Assembly (NCBI GenBank): GCA_902477055.1
Contig: CABSFY010000097.1
Location: forward strand, 1-7,293
Length of the DNA: 7,293 nucleotides
Source of the DNA: an uncultured Eubacteriales bacterium
GTDB taxonomy: Bacteria > Bacillota > Clostridia > Oscillospirales > Oscillospiraceae
Direction of reading: 5' to 3'
The number at the start of each line of letters is the position of its first letter. The stretch's first letter is position 1. The translations under genes and the position numbers were made by a program. Shown piece by piece: positions 1-6,386 of this stretch. A model generated the notes under the pieces. It searched no databases and was not told the origin of the DNA. It saw only the letters and a list, made by a program, of their open reading frames with translations.

Positions 1-6
1 CGCTAT

Positions 7-27
7 AAAAAGCTTTTCAAGCTTTTT
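7..27. terminator. AT-rich hairpin, possible bidirectional terminator
   Basis: The arms AAAAAGCTT (7-15) and AAGCTTTTT (19-27) are perfect complements around a 3-nt loop. Each strand therefore ends the hairpin in a run of five T, which resembles a weak intrinsic terminator for a gene beyond the left edge. The stem has only two G-C pairs, so it may not be stable enough to act alone. Confidence 0.35.
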
Positions 28-50
28 AACAGATTCTAGTATAAAACCAC

Positions 51-82
51 AGCCCCGGACGGCACACAAGCCGTCCGGGGCT
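51..82 (-). terminator. Perfect 12-bp GC-rich hairpin, likely terminator
   Basis: AGCCCCGGACGG (51-62) pairs without mismatch with CCGTCCGGGGCT (71-82) around an 8-nt loop. Read on the minus strand, the stem is followed by GTGGTTTTAT, a short U-rich tail. The plus strand has no T run after it, so the minus direction is favoured. It would then end the surface-protein transcript, although it sits about 230 bp beyond that gene's stop codon. The weak tail keeps this uncertain. Confidence 0.5.
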
Positions 83-120
83 GTAACGATGTTGAAAATC
101 TTTCCTCCGCGCCGCAGCGA

Positions 121-170
121 TTGGCTCCCCTGAAAGGGGAGCTGTCATGGTCTCTGGTCATGACTGAGCG
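121..170. repeat. Two adjacent hairpins, likely copy of an interspersed intergenic repeat
   Basis: GCTCCCCT (124-131) pairs with AGGGGAGC (135-142) over a 3-nt loop. Directly after it, GTCATG (144-149) pairs with CATGAC (159-164), and TGAG follows. As far as I recall, a block of the form GGCTCCCC-loop-GGGGAGCTGTC-hairpin-GACTGAG is common between genes in Faecalibacterium and related Oscillospiraceae. That link is from memory and was not searched. Neither hairpin has a terminator-like T run directly attached. Confidence 0.5.
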
Positions 171-203
171 GGTATTTTTGTTCCGTTAGTCCTACCATAT
201 ATT

Positions 204-238
204 ATTCACTATTCACCGTTCACTGTTCACTATTCACT
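204..238. repeat. Tandem array of five 7-bp units
   Basis: Five head-to-tail units follow the pattern RTTCACY: ATTCACT, ATTCACC, GTTCACT, GTTCACT, ATTCACT. Only the first and last bases of the unit vary, each between two purines or two pyrimidines. On the minus strand the unit reads RGTGAAY. There are no spacers, so this is not a CRISPR array. The length is not a concern for reading frame because it lies outside any gene. Its function is unknown; it could be a slippage-prone microsatellite or part of a larger mobile repeat. Confidence 0.75.
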
Positions 239-258
239 AAATCGCCACTGCCTGTACG

Positions 259-281
259 CGGGGCGTCGAGGACGCCGCCCC
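259..281. repeat. GC-rich hairpin with one bulge, possible interspersed repeat
   Basis: GGCGTC (262-267) and GACGCC (271-276) are perfect complements around a GAG loop. After one bulged G (277), the stem continues by pairing the upstream G run (259-261) with the downstream C run (278-280). On the minus strand it starts with GTAGGGGGCGGCGTCC, a kind of sequence I associate with intergenic repeats of Oscillospiraceae. It lies 34 bp beyond the stop codon of the surface-protein gene and could stabilise the end of that mRNA. It has no T tail. Confidence 0.45.
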
Positions 282-314
282 CTACATACGCCTATCGATC
301 GTGCCTGTGCAAGT

Positions 315-3300
315 TCATCCGCCGAGCTTGCGGCAGAAGCGGATGAGAACGGCTGCGATCTGGGCGCGGGTCGCGCCCTCGGTCGGGGAAACCGTCGTCG
401 GCGAGGTGCCGTTGAGCAGTTCCCGCGCGACGGCCCACGCCATCGGCTCCTTCGCGTAGTTTGAAATACTTGCCGCATCCCGGTAGCCGTCGAGCGCGGC
501 GCGCCTTGCCGTGTCAAAGCCACAGTACGCGGCGTAGCGGTAGAACATCGCGGCCATTTGCTCACGGGTGACGGCCTCGTTGGGCGCAAAATGCGTTTCG
601 TCCACGCCGTTGACGATGCCCGACCGCCATGCCCAGCGGACGGCCGCCTCGTACCAGCTACCGGCCTCCACGTCCACAAAGCCGTGCTTCTCCGCGACGG
701 CGGGGCTGCCCGCCATGCGATACAGCACCGTCGCAAGCATCGCGCGGCTGAGGGTCGATTCCGGGTCAAAGCGGGTATCGCTGACGCCGTTCATCAGCCC
801 GCGCCGGAAGCAATCGTCCACCGCCGCGTGATACCACGCCGTTTCCGGCAAATCGGTATAGCGCTCGGTCGGGCAGTTTTCCCGTGCGCCGAGCGGGATG
901 ACCGCATCATACTCCGTCAGCCATTCGCCCGTTTCAAAATCCTTCGCCCGCAGGACAAGCTCGTCGTCGTAGGCAAACAGATACCAGCTCGTTTCCAGAT
1001 TCCGATAGCCGTGGCTGCCGGACTTCAGCGAGGGAAGCATAACCTCGGTAAAGCCCCGGTGCCCGCTGTAGACCGTGACAGGCGGGGTCGTGCCGACGCA
1101 GTAGTGCAGATGGCCGCAGAAATACACCACGTTGTCCTGCTTGGCGAGAATGGCGCGGATCTGCTCGTCCTGGTTGCCGATGGTGCGATCCCTGACGACG
1201 ACCTCACTGTATTCCGTGTGCGGCACGGAGGCGGCAAAGGGGAAATGACAGATTACGAAGATCGGCTTTCCGTCCTGCCCGTAGGTCTGCATCGTTTTCT
1301 CCAGCCATTGCAGGCTCTCGTCGGTCAGATACACCCGCCGCCGCAGCGGGTCGGTTTCGTTCGGTTTCTGCGTCTTCGGATCGGTATTTAACACAACAAA
1401 ATGATAGCCCTTGAGCGTCATGGCATAGCTGTAGTTCTGCATGCTGTCCAGCGTGGCCGTGCCGTAGCTGCGCTGCGCGGAAATATGCGCCTGCAGCGCG
1501 TCCCAATAGGTGCCCGCGCCGGTCTGATAGTTCGCGGTGGCACTGGAATAATGCACCTCGTGATTGCCCAGTGACGGAAAAAGCTGCCACTGCGGGTCCA
1601 TCAGCGACTCGGTCACGGTAAAGGCGCTGCGAACGGTATTCGCCGTCGAGTTGTCCGCAAAATCGCCCGAAATGATCACACCGTCAATGCCGACCTGCTT
1701 CGCGTCCGTAAAAATTCGGTCAAGCTTCAGGCGGCGGGCGTTGGTTTCCGTCACCACATGAACGTCGCTCAAAAGCAGCAGCGAAAGCTCACGCTCCGGC
1801 GCGGCAAGGTAGTCGTCAAACTGCGCCTTGAGCGTATCATAGGCGGCCATCGCCTGCGGATACTGCGTGGGGTCGAACTCCCCCGCTGCGCAGACGGCAG
1901 CTTTCAGTTCAGACGCGTCGCCGTATTCGCCGCCGAGGGCATCCAGCCGCGCGGTGATCTCGGTTTTCAGCGCCTTGAGTCTGCCCGCCTGATAAAATGC
2001 GTTCAAATCGGCTGCGGACAGCGCTGCGGGATAGAGCGCCAGCTCGTCCACGAAAATATTGCCCGCGCCGTACTGCCCCAGCACGTCCGCGCCGAGACAG
2101 AAGGCGCTGCTGCCGAGCGCGTCGCCAGCGCAGGAGGAAATGTCGGACCATGCCAGCAGCTCACCGTCCACGTAGGTCTTACAATACCCGCTGCGGTCGC
2201 AGACGAGGGCAAGCTGGTGCCAGCGCCCGTCCTGCGGCTGCCAGAGGCCGCCCTTGTCGTGGCGCTCACCGGAAGCGTCCGTGATACCCACGGCGAAATA
2301 CATCCGCTGCGCGACCTGAATGGCGGCAAGGCCGCTGGCTTTGGCATCGGTCATGTCGCGGTTGGACAGCACCGTGCCGCCGCAGCGAACGCCGGCTAAG
2401 CTGACGGGGCAGGATGCGGATTGGCCGTCGCCGCCGCTGGAAACCTTCGCAAAGCCGCCGTTTTCGGTCTTGTACCAGAGGGTGAAGGTGTAATTATCGC
2501 GTTGCAAGTCGATACCGTTCAGCGCGTCGAAGGAAACGTATTGCTTCGCCGCGCCGCCGAAGTCGTTTTGCAGGTGCAGCGCCGTGCTGCCGTCGTAGCT
2601 GACGGCGGTTTGCGGCGCGCCGTGGATGGTGCCGTCGTTGCCGGAGCCGCTGCGGTCGGCGGCATTCTGCTCAAAATCGACGCGCAGCACCGGCTGTAAG
2701 CCCGTGACCTCCGGCTGTACCAGCGACGCGTTCTCCCTTGCCGCCTCGTTCCACGGCGCGGCAAGCTGCAAGCGGCTGTCCGCCGCTACGGTGAGGTCCG
2801 TTTCCTCCGGCAGGCGGCTGAGCAGCGTCGCGTCCGTGCCGCCGTCGATAGAAAGCACAGAGAAGCCCGTCACGTCGGCGCTGCACTGTCCCTGATACCC
2901 GAACAGGCGCAGATAGCTGCCCTCGAGGGCCTCCGGAACAGTATCACCGCCGAGTAAATTCACGCGGTCGTACCGGTCTAATCCCTTCATCGATCCGCCG
3001 GGATAGCGCAGCCAGTTGAGCGTCCGCATTCCGCTCAGCTCCAGCCTCGTATCTCGCCACGCGCCGAGATTGTCGCAGAGAAAGCCCGGGCCGAGATTGA
3101 CGGTCACATCGCCGAGCCGCGTCTTTTTTGTCAGCTTGGGATAGTCCGCGAATTCCTGAAACTCGCCGCCAAGCAGATTGATCTCCGCCGCCTTGGTCGT
3201 ACCGCCGCTTCTGGGGGTCACGTAGAGCTTATCCACGATGCCGCCGTCCATCGTCAGGCGGATAAGATCCGCCTTGCCCGACGCACCGAGGGTGACGTTG

Positions 3301-3920
3301 CTGTTGATGATCACGTTGCCGGATAGCCGCGCCGCGGTCGTACCGGTCCCCTTGGCGCAGCTCAAAAGCACCTGCGTAAAGGTCCCGCCCGCAAGGTCCA
3401 GCCGGACCGACTCGCACCGCGCCGTCTTTTGCCCGCAGTAGATCGACAGCTTCGCGTCCGTTTCGGTCATGCTCGTGCGGACACTGCCTGCGACGGTCAG
3501 GTCCGGGCCGGAATAGAGATAGGTATTGATCGAGGTTTCCAGCAGCAAATCGGTCAGCACCGTCGCGCCGCCGAAATAAAAATAGCGGTCGGTAAACACC
3601 AGCGCAGCCTTGGAGGTATAGTTCTCCGCGCCGTAGCGGGAGGTCAGCGTGACCGGCGCAGCAAACGGCTCCGTTTCCAGCCGCTCCGACCAGTCCCCCG
3701 TTTCCGTCCGGCCGCAGATGACGATCGTGCCGCCCGCCTCACGCGACAGCAGCGCATAGGCCGCCTCCAGACGGTTCACGGCCGTCGCAGCGCTGCCGCC
3801 GTCGCCGGAGCTGCTGCGCGTGCCGTCCACGTAGACGACCTGCCGCTCGGCCGCACCGGCGACCGGAATCAGTGCCAGCAGCAGCGCCGTCACCAGCAAA
3901 ATCGCATAAAATCGCTTCAA
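315..3920 (-). CDS. Secreted SLH-anchored metallophosphoesterase with LamG domain
   Basis: This 1201-residue protein is predicted to be exported and held on the cell surface. Residues 1-24 form a signal peptide (MKRF, a hydrophobic stretch, then VAGAA). Residues 30 to about 405 are Gly/Thr/Leu-rich with repeated LxGG-type turns, resembling a beta-solenoid, but I cannot name a family. Residues about 409-646 look like a LamG/concanavalin-type jellyroll, ending in an FVDELALYPAALS motif. Residues about 712-1012 are a calcineurin-like phosphoesterase with its metal ligands present: SDVH (D719, H721), GDF (D753), GNHE (N786, H787), H892 in CHFP, and GHLH (H937, H939). Three SLH repeats follow (about 1020-1071, 1080-1129, 1144-1197), which in this family bind the secondary cell-wall polymer. 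The TTG start at 3920 is chosen because GGGAGGG lies 6 nt upstream and the signal peptide follows at once. The substrate is unknown; a phosphodiester or phosphomonoester outside the cell is likely. Confidence 0.88.
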   Translation of the reverse strand: MKRFYAILLVTALLLALIPVAGAAERQVVYVDGTRSSSGDGGSAATAVNRLEAAYALLSREAGGTIVICGRTETGDWSERLETEPFAAPVTLTSRYGAENYTSKAALVFTDRYFYFGGATVLTDLLLETSINTYLYSGPDLTVAGSVRTSMTETDAKLSIYCGQKTARCESVRLDLAGGTFTQVLLSCAKGTGTTAARLSGNVIINSNVTLGASGKADLIRLTMDGGIVDKLYVTPRSGGTTKAAEINLLGGEFQEFADYPKLTKKTRLGDVTVNLGPGFLCDNLGAWRDTRLELSGMRTLNWLRYPGGSMKGLDRYDRVNLLGGDTVPEALEGSYLRLFGYQGQCSADVTGFSVLSIDGGTDATLLSRLPEETDLTVAADSRLQLAAPWNEAARENASLVQPEVTGLQPVLRVDFEQNAADRSGSGNDGTIHGAPQTAVSYDGSTALHLQNDFGGAAKQYVSFDALNGIDLQRDNYTFTLWYKTENGGFAKVSSGGDGQSASCPVSLAGVRCGGTVLSNRDMTDAKASGLAAIQVAQRMYFAVGITDASGERHDKGGLWQPQDGRWHQLALVCDRSGYCKTYVDGELLAWSDISSCAGDALGSSAFCLGADVLGQYGAGNIFVDELALYPAALSAADLNAFYQAGRLKALKTEITARLDALGGEYGDASELKAAVCAAGEFDPTQYPQAMAAYDTLKAQFDDYLAAPERELSLLLLSDVHVVTETNARRLKLDRIFTDAKQVGIDGVIISGDFADNSTANTVRSAFTVTESLMDPQWQLFPSLGNHEVHYSSATANYQTGAGTYWDALQAHISAQRSYGTATLDSMQNYSYAMTLKGYHFVVLNTDPKTQKPNETDPLRRRVYLTDESLQWLEKTMQTYGQDGKPIFVICHFPFAASVPHTEYSEVVVRDRTIGNQDEQIRAILAKQDNVVYFCGHLHYCVGTTPPVTVYSGHRGFTEVMLPSLKSGSHGYRNLETSWYLFAYDDELVLRAKDFETGEWLTEYDAVIPLGARENCPTERYTDLPETAWYHAAVDDCFRRGLMNGVSDTRFDPESTLSRAMLATVLYRMAGSPAVAEKHGFVDVEAGSWYEAAVRWAWRSGIVNGVDETHFAPNEAVTREQMAAMFYRYAAYCGFDTARRAALDGYRDAASISNYAKEPMAWAVARELLNGTSPTTVSPTEGATRAQIAAVLIRFCRKLGG

Positions 3921-3926
3921 TACGAT

Positions 3927-3933
3927 CCCTCCC
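3927..3933 (-). promoter_or_regulatory. Ribosome binding site fixing a TTG start
   Basis: GGGAGGG lies 6 nt before the TTG at 3920. No ATG or GTG exists in frame nearby with comparable spacing. The next in-frame ATG upstream (4028) would add 36 residues ahead of the signal peptide, so this site decides the start. Confidence 0.8.
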
Positions 3934-3950
3934 GAAAGGTTATTTATATT

Positions 3951-3979
3951 ATTATAACATTTCGCGCCGCGCTCCGCAA
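3951..3979 (-). promoter_or_regulatory. Sigma-A promoter with extended -10 for the surface-protein gene
   Basis: The minus strand carries TTGCGG (3974-3979), a 17-bp spacer and a perfect TATAAT (3951-3956). TG stands one base before the -10, making an extended TGNTATAAT. Transcription should start near 3944, giving a short leader of about 24 nt that contains the ribosome site. Its -35 end is 4 bp from the -35 element of the divergent spoIIID promoter. Confidence 0.75.
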
Positions 3980-3983
3980 GCGT

Positions 3984-4013
3984 GCATATTGCCCCTTCGC
4001 CGCCGCATATACT
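3984..4013 (+). promoter_or_regulatory. Sigma-E-type promoter of spoIIID
   Basis: GCATATT (3984-3990), a 15-bp spacer and CATATACT (4006-4013) closely match the sporulation sigma-E pattern known from Bacillus subtilis (about CATATT, 13-15 bp, CATACAAT). Transcription would start near 4020, about 28 nt before the spoIIID start codon. In B. subtilis spoIIID is a mother-cell gene transcribed by sigma-E polymerase, so the match agrees with the gene behind it. The assignment rests on pattern matching by eye. Confidence 0.7.
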
Positions 4014-4047
4014 TGCACAGCGATACACAGCTTAGGGGGTTGGTCAC

Positions 4048-4299
4048 ATGAGGAGAAGTATTGAAGAACGCGCCTGCGAGCTGGCTGTGTACATGATTGA
4101 AAACCGGGCGACGGTCCGCGCCGCCGCCAAGCAATTCGGCGTCAGCAAGTCTACGGTACATAAGGATCTGATCGAGCGGCTCCCGCACTGCAATCCGGCG
4201 CTGTACGCACAGGTCCGGCAGCTTCTGGCGCAGAACAAGGCGGAACGCCACATCCGCGGCGGCATGGCAACACGCCGCAAATATCACGCGGAGGAATAA
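4048..4299 (+). CDS. spoIIID: Sporulation transcriptional regulator SpoIIID
   Basis: This 83-residue DNA-binding protein is the mother-cell regulator that, in Bacillus and Clostridium, modulates many sigma-E-dependent genes and helps switch to sigma-K. Residues about 22-45 form the helix-turn-helix, with the hallmark segment FGVSKSTVHKDLIERLP (30-46), nearly identical to what I know of B. subtilis SpoIIID. The C-terminal basic segment (about 66-78, including RHIRGG and RRKYH) corresponds to the second DNA-contacting part of the family. The length is slightly under the 93 residues of the B. subtilis protein. AGGGGG at 4034-4039 stands 8 nt before the ATG. The gene is monocistronic, with a sigma-E-like promoter before it and a hairpin terminator 9 nt after its stop. 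It is divergent from the surface-protein gene and convergent with the ABC operon. Confidence 0.95.
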   Translation: MRRSIEERACELAVYMIENRATVRAAAKQFGVSKSTVHKDLIERLPHCNPALYAQVRQLLAQNKAERHIRGGMATRRKYHAEE

Positions 4300-4308
4300 A
4301 AATAGCAG

Positions 4309-4334
4309 GAGCTGTCCCCGTTTGGGGACAGCTC
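4309..4334. terminator. Bidirectional terminator between convergent genes
   Basis: GAGCTGTCCCC (4309-4319) pairs perfectly with GGGGACAGCTC (4324-4334) around a GTTT loop. On the minus strand the tail is CTGCTATTTTTATT, a good U-rich tract for the ABC operon, whose last stop codon is 8 nt before the stem. On the plus strand the tail is AGCAAAATTTATT, weaker but plausible for spoIIID, whose stop lies 9 nt before the stem. Confidence 0.85.
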
Positions 4335-4342
4335 AGCAAAAT

Positions 4343-5074
4343 TTATTGGCGCTTCATCTGGCGCAGGAACAGGAGGACGGCGCAGAGGGTGATGGCCGCC
4401 GCATAGCCGAGGACCCAGAGCAGATGCGCGGGAACGGCAGCCCAATCGCCGCGCACAACCGCCCGCTCCAGCTCCACCGCGTGGACGAAGGGCAGAAGAT
4501 ACGCGATCCACTCGAATGCGCCGCCGACGAGCTTGAGGTCGAACCAGATACCGGAGAGCCAAGCGCTCAGATTTGTCAGCAGCGCGCCGCAGATGCCGCC
4601 GACCTGCCTAACGTTCATCACACTGCCGCACAGCAGGCCGAGCGAAACGTAAAACAGCGCAACCGGCAGGACGAACACAACCGCATAGAGCAGCGTGACC
4701 GTGACCCTTAGTCCCAGCGCGACCGCAAAGGCATAGGTCAGCACGCACTGCGCCATCGCAATGGGCAGCAGCGGCAGCAGATAGCCGAGAATAAAATCCG
4801 AGGCCCGCAGCGGGGTCGTGTAAAGCCGCTGCAGCAGGGCGCTCTCGCGGTCCTTCGCGACGAGCTGTGCAGAGAACAGCGTCAAAAATGCCAGTCCGAA
4901 CACCGCGATGCCCGGCGCAAGCTCCTGAATTTCAAACAGCGCAACGGGGACGTTGGCCTGAATCGCGCTGAGCAGCGCCAGCAGTACCAGCGGAAAGCCC
5001 AGCCCGAACGCCAGATTCAGCGGGTCACGCAAAATTTCCTTGGCGGTGCGGACGGAAAATGCACGCAGCTTCAT
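4343..5074 (-). CDS. ABC-2 type transporter permease
   Basis: This 243-residue membrane protein is the transmembrane subunit of an export-type ABC transporter. I count about six hydrophobic segments, near residues 20-38, 52-71, 94-120, 125-150, 155-178 and 215-236. The cytoplasmic stretch KDRESALLQRLYTTPLR (74-90) followed by a GYLLP segment is the conserved feature of the ABC-2 permease family, placed between the second and third membrane segments. The N terminus (KEILRDPLN) also fits the family. Its ATG overlaps the ATPase stop codon in ATGA, and AAGGGGG stands 7 nt upstream, so translation is coupled to the ATPase. It is the last gene of the operon. The substrate cannot be read from the sequence; drugs, peptides or lipids are all transported by relatives. 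Confidence 0.92.
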   Translation of the reverse strand: MKLRAFSVRTAKEILRDPLNLAFGLGFPLVLLALLSAIQANVPVALFEIQELAPGIAVFGLAFLTLFSAQLVAKDRESALLQRLYTTPLRASDFILGYLLPLLPIAMAQCVLTYAFAVALGLRVTVTLLYAVVFVLPVALFYVSLGLLCGSVMNVRQVGGICGALLTNLSAWLSGIWFDLKLVGGAFEWIAYLLPFVHAVELERAVVRGDWAAVPAHLLWVLGYAAAITLCAVLLFLRQMKRQ

Positions 5075-5799
5075 TGCTTCGCCCCCTTAATCAGCGCGAC
5101 GAACGCGTCCTCGAAGCGGTCCGTCCCGGCCTGTGCCTTTAACTCGGCCGCCGTGCCGAGCGCGATGAGGCGGCCGGCCTTCATGATGCCGATGCGGTCG
5201 GAAAGCGCCTCCGCTTCCTCCATATAATGCGTCGTCAAGATGATCGTGATCTTCCCCTTGAGCGCCCGGATTACATCCCACAGGTCGCTGCGGGCCAGCA
5301 CATCCAGCCCCAGCGTCGGCTCGTCGAGGAACAGAATTTCCGGCTCGGAGATCAGTGCCATCGCAATGCTCAGCCGCCGCTGCCAGCCGCCGGAGAGCTT
5401 GCCCGCCTTCCGGTCCAACACCTCCCGGAGGTCCAGCCGGTCGGTCAGCTCGGCGACCCTTTGCACTCGCCTTTCGCGCGAGAAGCCGTGTACGCCGCAC
5501 ATCAGCTCCAGATTTTCCCTAACCGACAGCTTCGGCGCGACAGCCGTTTCCTGCGGCGAAACACCGATGATATCTTTCACCGCCGCAGCCTCGGTCACGA
5601 CGCTGCGGCCGTTCAGAAGCGCGTCGCCGGACGTCGGCTGCGTCAGGCAGGAGAGCATTTTGATCGTCGTCGTCTTGCCCGTGCCGTTCACGCCCAAAAG
5701 CGCAAACAGCTCGCCGGGATGGACCGATAAATTCAGCCCGTCTACAGCGGTGAGTGTCTTATATTTCTTGGTCAAATCGACCGTTTTGATCGCTTCCAT
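5071..5799 (-). CDS. ABC transporter ATP-binding protein (export type)
   Basis: This 242-residue ATPase powers the permease encoded next to it. All key elements are present: Walker A GVNGTGKT (36-43), Q-loop Q83 in VSPQE, signature LSGGWQ (135-140), Walker B ILFLDE (155-160) and the switch histidine H191 in TTHYMEEA. The GW in the signature replaces the more usual GM or GQ at that place and is a common variant. This type (CcmA/drug-resistance-like) normally pairs with ABC-2 permeases. The ATG at 5799 is chosen because AGGAG lies 8 nt upstream and the product then starts just before the first family-conserved strand. That ribosome site is built from the stop codon of the TetR gene (TAGGAG), coupling the two. 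The stop overlaps the permease start. Confidence 0.94.
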   Translation of the reverse strand: MEAIKTVDLTKKYKTLTAVDGLNLSVHPGELFALLGVNGTGKTTTIKMLSCLTQPTSGDALLNGRSVVTEAAAVKDIIGVSPQETAVAPKLSVRENLELMCGVHGFSRERRVQRVAELTDRLDLREVLDRKAGKLSGGWQRRLSIAMALISEPEILFLDEPTLGLDVLARSDLWDVIRALKGKITIILTTHYMEEAEALSDRIGIMKAGRLIALGTAAELKAQAGTDRFEDAFVALIKGAKQ

Positions 5800-5807
5800 T
5801 GTTTTTT

Positions 5808-5813
5808 CTCCTA
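5808..5813 (-). promoter_or_regulatory. Ribosome site overlapping the upstream stop codon
   Basis: TAGGAG contains both the TAG stop of the TetR gene (5811-5813) and the AGGAG ribosome site of the ATPase gene, 8 nt before its ATG. Ribosomes ending the regulator would sit directly on the next initiation site, which favours translational coupling and supports the 5799 start. Confidence 0.75.
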
Positions 5814-6386
5814 ACTCCGCTCCCCAGAGCAGAATCGATGCGTCAGGCCCTGATACGCATCCGTCAGCGTCTGACTGATGAGCGCCTCGTCCCACGCGAA
5901 CCAGTCCAGATACGACGTTGCGACCATCGTCGCGATGCCGTGGACGAAGATCCACATTTCCAGATGCAGCAGCCGCGCGTCGGCGGAGGAAAGGCCGGTC
6001 TTTGCCGAGATAAGGCCGATCAGCTCATCGAGCTGCGGGTCCTCGGCTGGTGTTTCGCCGGTGCGGTCGCGCATGAACAGGAGCTTGAACAGCTCCCGTT
6101 CGTCCTTTGCAAAGCGGATGTACGCCATGCCGCTGGCCTTATAGGCCGGATAATCGCCGCGGGCCATATGCTCGCGGATATAGTCATGATAGTACGCATC
6201 GGCGGCCTGCAAGACGGCCTGCTGCACCTCGGTCATGCTCTGAAACAGTCCGAAAACGGGCTTTGCAGACGTTCCCAGCCGCGCACCGAGCGCACGGGCC
6301 GTCACCGCGCCGATGCCGCCCTCGCGCGTCAGCTCCAGTGCGGCCTGCACAATCTGTTCGCGGGTAAACAAAAAGCTCCGCGGCAT
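5811..6386 (-). CDS. TetR/AcrR family transcriptional regulator
   Basis: This 191-residue repressor probably controls its own operon with the two ABC transporter genes behind it. Residues about 8-54 form the TetR-type DNA-binding domain: FTREQIVQAALELTREGG, then the helix-turn-helix VTARALGARLGTS (28-40) and PVFGLFQSMTEV. The C-terminal part contains MWIFVHGIATMVA (144-156), which matches the WHG-type ligand-binding domain seen in one large TetR subgroup. The second ATG (6386) is chosen over the one at 6413 because AAGGAGG lies 7 nt upstream of it and the first has no ribosome site. It is the first gene of the operon and its stop codon overlaps the ATPase ribosome site. The inducer is unknown; in such arrangements it is often the transported compound. 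Confidence 0.92.
   Translation of the reverse strand: MPRSFLFTREQIVQAALELTREGGIGAVTARALGARLGTSAKPVFGLFQSMTEVQQAVLQAADAYYHDYIREHMARGDYPAYKASGMAYIRFAKDERELFKLLFMRDRTGETPAEDPQLDELIGLISAKTGLSSADARLLHLEMWIFVHGIATMVATSYLDWFAWDEALISQTLTDAYQGLTHRFCSGERS

Larger units (their letters stand above)
1..314. other. Gene-free intergenic segment with clustered small repeats
   Basis: No reading frame here has a ribosome site or recognisable product. The minus-strand frame that crosses 230-314 is only the out-of-frame shadow of the large surface-protein gene. The segment contains, in order, two hairpins (7-27 and 51-82), a pair of adjacent hairpins (124-164), a tandem heptamer array (204-238) and a GC-rich hairpin (259-281). 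It lies downstream of the surface-protein gene, so any of these could shape the 3' end of that transcript. The left neighbour is outside the window. Confidence 0.75.

Noticed and set aside
204..238. CRISPR array
   Set aside because: The units are 7 bp, directly abutting and without spacers.
558..1391. Long plus-strand open frame (277 codons), with others at 1758-2399 and 3429-4064
   Set aside because: They are antisense to the surface-protein gene, whose product has clear phosphoesterase, LamG and SLH motifs. Their products are Arg/Ala-rich without recognisable domains, as expected of shadows in GC-rich DNA.
3921..4028. N-terminal extension of the surface protein from the ATG at 4028
   Set aside because: It has no ribosome site, would cover both divergent promoters, and would put 36 residues in front of a typical signal peptide.
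5800..5955. Extension of the ATPase to the ATG at 5955
   Set aside because: It would overlap the TetR gene by about 145 bp and adds 52 residues without similarity to ABC ATPases; the ATG at 5799 has a good ribosome site.
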